Made by a program: the position numbers and the translations under genes. Source: Ornithodoros turicata (Eukaryota; Arthropoda; Arachnida; Ixodida; Argasidae). Taken from it: a stretch of 64,000 bases of DNA. The stretch covers positions 35,098,573 to 35,162,572 of the forward strand of contig NC_088206.1 in NCBI RefSeq assembly GCF_037126465.1. Reading direction: 5' to 3'. The notes beneath the pieces were generated by a model. The model saw only the letters and a program-made list of their open reading frames with translations, made no database searches and had not been told where the DNA came from. Shown in pieces: positions 55,278 to 64,000 of the stretch. Positions within the stretch are counted from its first letter, which is position 1. Every line of letters starts with the position of its first letter.

Positions 55278-57728
55278 TATAGTGATCGTAGTTTTCAGTT
55301 TTCGTGGTGTCACAGGATCACGTGTCCCTGAGAGTATTGGGGGACTCCAGTTGAGCTGAATAGCGATTTTTGTCAGAGGCAACGGTATCCAGAAAGGACG
55401 CGGGGTTGTCGACGGTCATATGACACTGCAACATCCCGTTGCAAAACATCCCTGCTTTTCTTGCCAGTGACATTTACGCTGTTGAACCATGACATTCGTT
55501 GCTATCGATTGGTGTCGTGAAAGCGCTCCCTCAATCGGCTCGCATTATTTCATAGTAGAACTCAAGGCCGGTGCGCTCGCACAGGACTGCTAGCAAATTT
55601 CGATAGGGTTTCGCACTCCCCTTTAAAGCATTGCGCGGGCCTTGTCGGGCCGGGCTTTCCGTTTTTCGCACGTGCCCGTGCCAGGTTCGGACTCGACAAC
55701 ACATACCATGGTGCGGCATGTAGGTCAACAGACTTCATGAGACTCGACATCTGAATGTTTGTGTCGGGTCTCGGTTCTTCTTCTTCATAGGGATTGGGAG
55801 ATGTCAGCCAGATGGCTACGGCTTGCTACTCCAAATTCCACACACATGCACTCACACACGTTGGGGCCCACAGGCGTGGTGGGCGCGTTTGGACAGCAGA
55901 AGGAGCGTCCTTCAACAAAGCCAGAGAGGAGCAACCGCGTACACACGACACCGCTCTCTCCGTGAAGCAGAGTGAGACGCTGATCAGGAGGAAAACCGAA
56001 GTGCGGAGTTTTCAGGCGTAGTGCAGGGTTCTGCACGACACGCTCTATCCTTCGGTGCGGATCCAGGTTTGGAGTTTCCCGCGGGTAGCGGGTCGGTTGC
56101 CGGTGATATTATTGACACCCGCGCGGGTAACGAGACTATTGCGGGCAGCGTTTTTGGCACAAGCACTGCTGGCGGGTCGGCCACGAACAAGCAACGGCTA
56201 CAGCAACAACAAAGAAGAGAAAAGATCACACCAAATAATAAGTAAACAAAGGCGCCGCAGCCCCTGCTGGTCGGGTCCGGTTGGGTGCGGATTTCATTTT
56301 CCGGTAGAGCGCGGGTGGCGGGTCTTGTCAGAGGATTTAGGGGTCGGGTATGGATTTCACCCTCAAATAATGGGTTGCACGTCATACGGTCCAAATGCCC
56401 ATTTCGTCAAACTACCAAGTGTCCGTCTGGCTTACGCGAACACTTGGGAAAACAAAATGCGTGATAGCGCTTTTCTATAGAAACGGCTGTCTTGTCCCCC
56501 GTCCCGAGTTCAGCTATCAAACAAACCAAACAGTGCACGTATGCACAGGTCATGCGCATTTTGGCACTGTAGTCGCCTCTTGAGAAGGGGTAGAGCACTG
56601 CATGGGCCGGATTTTCAGGCCCGTGCCCTGCCCATACACCAATATTTCCATACTGAGACCCAAAACTCCAAACCCACCTCTGCTCTAAGTGTTCCCCAGG
56701 CTCGCAGCGGGCACGATGGCCAGTCCCATTTGTCCATTCCAATTTTCTTTGCGTTCTCGGGAAGGATAGCTCCATAACATACCCGAAAATCGTGCCAAAA
56801 TTTTGGCGGCGATTTTGAGTAATTGGCCGCCGGATTTGGCCAATTTCGTGATACAGTGTGCGTGCAGACGGCAGGTATCAATTTGTTACTTCCTTCACTG
56901 TATTATTGTTACTTTTTTATGGGGTTTAATGCTAGCCGGGCCTTCCTCAACCACGATAAAAATTTCATAATTCCAAGATAAAGCAACCTGTCTTCCAGTC
57001 TGTTCAGGCTGACGTGTTGAATTGTTTGTCTGAATATTCGATATTTCGGACGCGACTGTTTATCATAGTGTAGTTTGCATCAGTCGCAGACTATCCGATT
57101 CAACAATAAAAGAAAGTGTTTATTTCCGCGGCAATCGAACTATGATTTCATTTTCACCGTCAGAGATTGCAGGCGAATTTCCATCCTTTCCGCGGTGCAT
57201 ATACAGTTCATAAAAGGAAGCTTTTGACTGCTCGATAAATAATTTGTTGTTTTTAGTGTTTAAACATATGATCGTCCCACTACAGCGAAGGATTCTTAGG
57301 AATACATGCAGAATGCTCATGACAAATACATCCGGGTTTGGCAAACGTCCCCACCCTCACGGTCATCCCACTATATTTGGTTTGGCTGGTCCATAAGGCC
57401 CTAAACCAATGTGCAAAACACCACAAACGCATTTGATTTTATTTATATTTTTGCATGCGGTGGGTTTGTTGTATGGGCCCCGTCACAGAACATCCGCGTC
57501 TGCACGAGCGGGCTGCCAAAGGCTTGGTGGTCGCGTCGACCTCAGCGAGCAGACGACCAGACAGCTGTGGAGAGGAGGACTACGCAACGGCGCCAACTGC
57601 GTCTCGCGCACGACACAGACGCACGCATGGTTCTCCCTTGCAGCTTCTTCGGAGATTTACTTGTTTAGCGTTCAACTGACTTTGCAGTTCGCTGCATCAC
57701 GCATTGTGATCCCAGAGAAACCTAAACG
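55278..57728. other. Stretch with no supported gene
   Basis: Includes a region rich in GCGGGT/CGGGTC (56060-56360) resembling degenerate short tandem repeats, and overlapping ORFs of 60-140 codons without domains. The last 250 bp (57480-57728), GC-rich, may be the 5' UTR or promoter of the SGNH-like gene. Confidence 0.35.
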
Positions 57729-58828
57729 ATGAAAGGCGCGTTGGTTGGCAGTAGCCAGCTGAAGTTTATGACGCGCGACAGGTTGTTCGTGGACTCTGAC
57801 GTGGAAATCGTCACTTTTAGCTATCCCGGAGCTACAGCGGCCCGTATGAGAGAAAAAATCCATCGACTGCACCTAGCAGTAGACTGGATCGTCATGTATA
57901 TCGGTGGCAACGATATCCAGGATGGGAAGAGTGCCGCAGCTCTTTTGCGGGAAGTCTCAGTAAGTACAGATTGCAACGATTTCAATCTCCGTGCTGCTAA
58001 AACCCATTTCCTCTGACACGCCAGGGAAGATTCATTTCCATGAATTGTCTTCTTTCACAGGATACCGTTGAGGTGGCGAAAGGCTACGCGGAGCATATAT
58101 TCCTGTATAAGCTGATGCCACAGACAAGGCGGCCTGAACTTTCTGGCACAATTCAGGGATATAACGCGATGCTGCGCACTATTCCAGCTGTCCGTGCCGG
58201 TGACGCTACGGTGTTGAGCATTGACGTGAGTAGTCGCTCCTTGAAAGCTAACTCTGGAACTTCCTGGTGGTCATGGCAGGTATTTTATAATGCTCGTTAG
58301 TTTTGGAAAAACAGTGCGACAAAAAGGAACAGGGGCTACCTTTGTGGTGCTTGAATTACAAACAGGTGATGGTCTTGATGCGGTACCTGTTTGTAATTCA
58401 AGTATCACAAAGCTAGTTTCCAGTTGCTTTTTATCGCGCAATTTTTCCGAAAATAAAATGCGTACGAAGTACTGGCACATGCCTACCAGGAATTCCGGTT
58501 TATTTGTATTGCTCTCTTTGTGAAGTGCTGTTTGCAAAAACATTCCGTATATATGTTCAAATATCTTTTCCAGCACAAGGTCTTTACCAAGAACAAGGAG
58601 GTGAAAGAGGGGATGCTTTCACGGGATGGCTATCACATTTCGAGGGGACGGGGGTTATCGTGCCTAGCAGGCATCCTCCGCACAGCCCTCGTGAAACGCT
58701 ATGGACGATGGCTGAAAGCACCGGGTCCGCGTCGTGGCATCGTACTCAAGCCAATGGAGTCGTGTGAAGAATGTCGTGCTAAGGGACACCCCACGAGTGC
58801 ATGCAGGCCTGTGCGCTCACCGTCGTGA
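57729..58828 (+). CDS. SGNH-hydrolase-like protein with C-terminal CCHC knuckle (three exons)
   Basis: Exons 57729-57959, 58061-58225 and 58574-58828 have canonical GTAAGT/GTGAGT donors and pyrimidine-AG acceptors, all phase 0, giving 216 residues without a lesion. SGNH blocks are visible: block I GSS at residues 7-9 (in place of GDS), Gly34 in SYPGAT (block II position), GGND at 59-62 (block III), and D150-G-Y-H153 (block V, the catalytic Asp-His pair). A zinc knuckle C196-x2-C199-x4-H204-x4-C209 ends the protein. SGNH hydrolases are esterases or acyl hydrolases, and esterase-like domains plus knuckles occur in some LINE ORF1 and gag-like proteins. Whether this is a host gene or a TE-derived family is open. 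No signal peptide, so it is probably intracellular. Confidence 0.72.
58301..58451 (+). other. Intronic palindromic hairpin
   Basis: Within intron 2 of the SGNH-like gene, left arm about 58301-58367 and right arm 58385-58451 pair around a 17-nt loop (58368-58384). The inner 28 bp (ending CAAACAGGT) differ at two positions, both allowing G-U pairs in the sense RNA, so the inner stem would be fully paired. The outer arms pair imperfectly. It could be a small hairpin MITE or a precursor-like RNA. Confidence 0.7.
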
Positions 58829-60371
58829 ACGCTCACCATTTTAGCCGCCATGTCATGACGACACAGAACGATGTTACCACCATTACCTGCTGTATTATAA
58901 CAACCATGTCATCTGATCCCCAATCCTATGCTCACTTCTGTCAGCAGCAGCAACGTAGCCAAAGCTTTTTGTAACCTGTTCCTCCTGCCATCGCATACTT
59001 TGTCCCATGATTAGTGTACAAATGGCCCACATCTTACACAAGACCTGCCCGATAAAATTTTGTAAACAACTATCATCATTCCAATGGCGATTTTGTAATG
59101 GCTCCATGCCGTCTGCTAGCTTCCGGCTGGGCTGTCTGCTCGTTACCCTAGGCACCCCGAGACCAGTAGTTTCCTTAGAAGTTGGTCCAGGGCACATATG
59201 CCCCCCTCCCCGTGATATTTCCTGGATGAGATGGCTAGGTATTTTCCTACGGGTGCAACTCGTGCGATATGTTTTGCGATATGTTTTGGTTAATAAAATA
59301 TATCATGCTTCATAGCAAGCTTTTCAAGGGAAAAAATGTATTTCTCCTCAAATTTGTATTGTGGTCCGTACAGATGTGTTTGCAGTGTTCCCCCGGACTC
59401 AAGTTTTTCTTCAGATGAAATCTGGTCAAGGTGACCAATAGCCGTTGTTAGTAACCACTGGTTCACAGATTCCTGCAAGCAGAGAATCCTAGACAGCCAG
59501 CACCCGAAAGATTAAAAAGAAATCAGTAGCATGTGTTCACTATTGGTAGATTGGAGATATTTTATTGAAGAACGCAGCATGTATACATTGTCACGTTTTC
59601 TGCATTACTTATGCGTATCAGCTCATGCTTGTAGCCTCAGAATGTTCATTCGTGGATACAGTATCCAACAGAGCACATTTCATCATTGGTGATGTGGCAT
59701 AAACACATAATGAAGTACCATACAGTCCGCTGCATGTAGGCGCACTTGGACATGAAGGTCTCGCACATACGGCATCAACATATAGCATCCTGGTTGACGG
59801 AGCCAGATTCATAATATGGGAATAGTAAAAACTTGGAACGTGTTACTCAGCAACGAGTTTCCTTGCTTGTCAGTTGGCCGCTAAGGCCTCAGAGTGTGTG
59901 TTTATGGAAAAAAAATGTCCAGCAGGGTACCATTCATCATTGGCCACATAATGCTGAACCAGGTACAACACTGGCAAGGGCATGTGCTTCATAATCAGGG
60001 AGAGAGTGGGAAATTTTCAAATGACAGATAAAGACAGTAACACTTAGGAAGTTTGACCTTTGGGCGTCTGGCCATCATATCTGCAGTAGTACTGGAAACC
60101 TGAATCTGAAAAGGCAATTTTCATATGTTGAAATGACACCCAAGTAAAGGCAAGATGGCAAGAGGACGTAACGCAGAGCGACATGTTGGGATGTTGCTCG
60201 TGCTCAACAATGCGGGGAACTGGCGACAGTTGGGAGACAGCTCTGCACAATTATGATACTTACCGACCTTGTCAAAATATCAAAATTGATTAATGCTCAG
60301 GATGTCGACATCTGAACAGGCTGGTGGAGCTTCAAAAGTGCTAGGAACACCATTCATGTTTCTTTCCACAA
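58829..60371. other. Stretch with no supported gene
   Basis: Downstream of the SGNH-like gene. From about 59600 onward there are degenerate repeated phrases (CATATAGCATC, ACAATGC..GGGAA..GACAG, ACCATTCATCATTGG) suggesting a diverged tandem repeat that reaches into the end of the Mutator/YqaJ pseudogene. Confidence 0.35.
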
Positions 60372-60537
60372 TTTTCATACACTCAAGCCAAGGTAGAATA
60401 CCATGATGGCCTCACACATATAGCATCAATGTGCGGACGTGTTTCAACAATGCCTGGGAAGAACGACGGTTTGGGGACAACTTTGCTATATTTTCATACA
60501 CTCAAGCCAAGGTAGAATACCATGATGGCCTCACACC
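60372..60537. repeat. Tandem duplication, period 119 bp
   Basis: A 46-bp block (60372-60417) recurs without mismatch at 60491-60536. The copied block includes the last codons and splice-donor-like GTATTC of the Mutator/YqaJ exon. The 73 bp between the copies have weaker matches further upstream near 60205-60250. Confidence 0.8.
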
Positions 60538-63329
60538 CCTCCACAGGGGTAAGGGACCGAGCCGAATAAGGGCACTTCACTTCCACGACAGTGTCGTCAC
60601 CGACAAGCCCATCAGGTGTTGCAGCAAGGTATGCAAACTCCCGATCAACAAGAAGGCCGCATGGTGAAACAGTCACCCCTAACTCATCCTGCAGCTTAGC
60701 AATTGCAATGGGCTCAGTGTCGCGACCATATCGGAGAGCCTCAGTGTCAAAATGACCATAGAGCAAGGAACGAACAGTACTTGCACTGCTCCTTGCATCT
60801 CGCATCTTGCATACCTTGCCAAAATTAGAAGCGGTGAGTCGCTTTCGCCTCTCCTGCATGCACAAAGTTCTCCCTTCTTGACCTCGAGTATCAGCCTCGA
60901 GCTGCTCTGCATCTGGTTGGGAGAGCACAAGGGAATCCTTGTACGCCGCAGCAGCTTCAACATAGTCATCGTGGTTCATGTCTGGGGCATCCACTATGGA
61001 GCCACAGTGGTTGTCGCTGGAAGCACGCTTGCAAGGCGCACCTTGAAGTGAACGCTTACAGCGAGCAGCCCCAGAACTCCGATGCCTTATGCAAGCAGCA
61101 CGAACAGCTGCTTTACGTTTCAGCATAATTTTTGCATACCTCCCAGGGCTGGTGTTGTACACTGCCTTATGTACAGCACGATGGTACTGCTTAGAGTTGA
61201 AAGACACGACAGCCCCTGAAGCCCGCATTCCGAATGATCCCCTCTGGGAAAAGTTTATTCTTTTCCCGCCAGAAAACTTTGCAACGAGAGAATTGAAATG
61301 TTCTGCAGCATTATTGTTAACGTCAAGGATCAAGCTGCTACCATTGTTTGCCAAACGACTCATCGCTACAAGGATTCCATTGAAAAGTCAGCATTTCCTG
61401 AGCTCTGGGACGTGATTGACTTCCCCTTCTTTTGTACCACTGCAAAAGTAACCCGCACATTTTGCGTGGTCGCTGAACACATGGAGCGGCCCATTACGGA
61501 TATCAGCCACCAGGTTCCGAATCTGATCTTTTTTGCTGAACTCAGCCTGCTCTTTGCGATAGTGAATAGCCCTAGCAACTCCAACTCTTAGTCGAACAGC
61601 ATTATCGAGAAGTAGCTTCTTCAGCGATGGGGGAGTGGGGGTTGTTCTCTTTGCCAAAGCAATATCTCGAAGACGACTTACATAGTTTCGAAGAAGGTGG
61701 TTGCGACATTCTATCTTCTGAACTACCTGATGCTGGTACGGTGCAGCTTCAAGAATTGACTTGTATGTGCTCGAATCACCGTCAGCGATCAACTGCAAGT
61801 ACTTTACCCCGTGCAACTCAATGCTGCGCCTGAAGCCTTCAACGACGATATCCTTCTCCATACTGGCACAGCTGCTGTCCCAGTTCTTGAAGCACAGATG
61901 CTTTTTTGGGCTCGACCCTGCCTTGCAACTTGCGCACAGTGTACAAAATTTGTTCCGGACGCCTAGGAACAGTACTTTCTTTGTGCGGTACCCAACAATT
62001 ACAGCCTGCAAAAACGAAAAAATGTCAGGATTGTATTCCACAAAACTCTACCCGCAATGACAATGTTTCCAGGAATTATGCATCTGTATGCGTATCGTAC
62101 AAATTCATGCCACAGGATGTATACCACTCTAGTAAGTGTGTTTACCAAAAGACAGCAGTGCCACTAATAGCAGCAGAGGGGTCAACTTTTTCCTCCAAAT
62201 AAATGCTCATAGTGTTCTTTCCGCAAATCGTGGGCACAGACTTCCTGTATATCCCGTCTGCCAAGCGGTGTGCAAGATAAATCCTTCTTTTTCGGGCACC
62301 TTTATTTAGTGTAGATAAAAATATTTACTTACCAAGCCAGAAAGAGCGTCGTACTTGTTCTTGTATGAACGCTTGCACCAAGCACCATCGGCAACGACCG
62401 TAATTATAGGAAAACCGTCAGCATCGACGTCCCCAGCCTCCCTAGCTAACCAAGCTTCCTCAATGCCTGCTTTTCTTATTTGTTCCCAAGCTGTTTTATC
62501 GATTCCTTTAGCAACAATATCCTGATACTTACTGTACGTGCTACTAGCCATGCCGGGTATGTCCAGAGCACCTAGGAGCTCGAGAAGGCCTGAGAAACCA
62601 GAACCTATAGACACGATACCGTTCACTGCTGAGGAATTGACGTCCATGCGTTGTTGAACAAGTTGATGAACTGGTGCCCCCGTTGTGACTACATCTTTCC
62701 TAAGACACATCCTGCACTTCGAAACTGAAAGAGCTACACAGACCTCGCCGATGTTCTGATACAATTTCTATGTCAGCCAGGCCGCAACCAAACGGACTAT
62801 GTACCGACAAACTTTGCAGAGACGAGAAGAAGTGATCAATCTCCACTATACGCCGACCATTCACACTGCTTGTGCGCTGACTCTGTGTCTGGTGAACATT
62901 GCCAGTATCGAAAGATTGAGATCGACTGGGTGTAACAGCGGCAGTGGTTGGAACGGGACTTGCTCTGGAACCGGCAAGCTCGTCACAACCTGAACTGCAG
63001 GGGACTACATTATCTACCTCAGCTGAATCAGCAAATGACGAATTTGAAGGACGAATTTCGCTTGTGCTCGAAGCGAAACAAGCATTCCGACCGGCATCAC
63101 TTACAGTTTGAGGAACAACATTACCACCAAAGGTTGATCCTAGAACGGTATCTGCGCGATGTGGAGTCGTCGAAGTGCAACGATCACTCGGAACAGCACG
63201 GCTGGAGCATCCTGCATTACCAAAATCTCTCAAATCCGCAGGTTCCGTCACATGCCTGCCTCTACCACGTAAATTCGCAAAGTCCTTCTTCTTACGTTTC
63301 GGTTGTCCGTAGACGTGACTTCGAGCCAT
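60531..63329 (-). pseudogene. Mutator-like transposase fused to YqaJ nuclease (TE gene, two lesions)
   Basis: ATG 63329 (MARSHVYGQPKRKKKDF). Exon 1 (to 62333) has a basic N-terminus and a Ser/Thr-rich linker, then, after a one-base shift near 62715-62722, CRMC and the transposase start. A GTAAGT donor at 62332 and a TTTTGCAG acceptor at 62006 define a 327-bp intron. Exon 2 (62005 to about 60531) has Asp-containing motifs in VVADGAWCKR (at the end of exon 1) and LIADGDSS, a Cys/His cluster (CTLCASC..HLCFKNW), then NNAAEHFNS. A single TGA at 61388-61390 interrupts an otherwise continuous frame. The YqaJ domain follows (RKRLTASNFG, ATPDG, VEVKCP). The C-terminus after EGCEAIM was not found. A fossil of the same family lies at 21.4-22.7 kb. 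Superfamily (Mutator-like or Kolobok-like) is uncertain. Confidence 0.82.
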
Positions 63330-64000
63330 AATGGGTAAATATGATGAACACGCAGAAAACACAGAAGGACAGAGAGCAAATGAACAGGACAAGAAAGTGA
63401 AAAAAACGCGTAACTTAGCCACGAATTGGTCACTTCAGGACGAACCGAAACCACGGACGCCGATCAGCTGCTGCGCAATACGTGGATGTTTACAAGCGGA
63501 CTACGTTCGGGCGCTGCGGCGCTGCCAGAGCCGTATATTAAAAGGGAGTCTGGCCATTAATGGGTCATGCCTATACCTGAAGCTCCACCCACTTTTTCAG
63601 CTTTCCGACCAATGAAGTCTTGAAATATGGGGCGCTATCAATCAGCCTATCCTCACTATTTGCCCCCCCTATCCAACATGGGCAGCGCCATTTTGGGTGG
63701 CAAGTGGATTGGATGGGATTGAAATGGATACCTCTCGCAATCTGCAAAAGTAGTGGATTGTTGGTGCAAATTTGATAAGCGCCACCTAGGGAGCGTAAGG
63801 CACGTTGGGAATTGTCGTCTGCTTCCGTCGTTGTACCGCTGCCGTCAGAACCACCTGCTGGGACACATTCTGTTGTCGGTATGATTTTTAAACAAATCTA
63901 CATGAATAGTTGGAATATAAGAGGCAATAATGTTTATATCCATGAAATCCAGCTGTTAAAAATAAGATCGTACAGCACAGCGCCGTTTTTGTTATGATTT
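63330..64000. other. Stretch with no supported gene (5' flank of the Mutator/YqaJ gene)
   Basis: GC-rich to 63540, then ordinary sequence. Any transposon terminal repeat should lie here, but I found no inverted counterpart downstream of the gene. A TATTAAAA at about 63536 could be promoter-like. Confidence 0.3.

Noticed and set aside
56060..56360. Coding potential in the GCGGGT-rich region
   Set aside because: Open frames occur on several strands and follow the short-repeat composition; no domain.
60044..60250. Missing C-terminal exon of the Mutator/YqaJ gene
   Set aside because: The minus-strand frame here does not resemble the expected YqaJ continuation.

Overview
The window looks like repeat-rich nuclear DNA of an arthropod, most likely a tick. 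Coding exons are short and split by small GT-AG introns, there are no prokaryotic gene strings, and most recognisable content is transposable elements (TEs). The tick inference rests on a tRNA-derived SINE at about 5.43-5.67 kb whose core resembles tick Ruka-type SINEs, and on several YqaJ-nuclease and Mutator-like TE genes of the kind abundant in tick assemblies. No family call could be checked by database search.

Layout. 0-1.2 kb: minus-strand retroelement-like ORF cut by the window edge. 5.4-7.1 kb: SINE, then a Tc1-like DD34E transposase pseudogene with a small intron. 7-15 kb: little recognisable. 15.2-17.3 kb: a decayed two-exon gene (C2H2 finger plus SANT/MADF-like region) between inverted GCGTTCCAAAAC motifs. 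17.6-19.0 kb: a hAT relic with an 8-bp target duplication and a MITE inside it. 19.1-29.3 kb: a 10.2-kb element (E1) with terminal inverted repeats over 1 kb long and a 6-bp duplication GTTATT; it carries a Mutator/YqaJ fossil, a 120-bp TTAA MITE and amplified copies of its own arm.

31.4-54.9 kb: an AT-rich, partly palindromic complex (E2). It carries four copies of an unknown 142-codon ORF (ORF1), one intact, and two copies of a basic ORF2, plus many internal repeats. Into E2 a 9.9-kb Ty3/gypsy element inserted (42171-52034, 4-bp duplication ATAT). Into the gypsy integrase an ISL2EU-type transposon inserted (45760-51178, 2-bp duplication AT). Into an exon of the ISL2EU transposase a hAT MITE inserted (49780-50217, 8-bp duplication). 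A truncated LINE also sits in one ORF1 copy.

55-59 kb: a three-exon gene with no visible lesion, encoding a 216-residue SGNH-hydrolase-like protein ending in a CCHC knuckle, with a strong RNA hairpin in its second intron; a related first exon lies 2.5 kb upstream. 60.5-63.3 kb: a Mutator-like transposase/YqaJ fusion pseudogene with one nonsense codon and one frameshift.

The genes are mostly TE machinery. The ISL2EU pair (THAP-DDE transposase and SWIM-YqaJ nuclease, convergent) forms one functional set. The least explained part is E2: repeated, low-GC, with compact ORF1-ORF2 tandems and convergent ORF remnants, which could be an endogenised, rearranged DNA-virus-like or large TIR element of unknown type.
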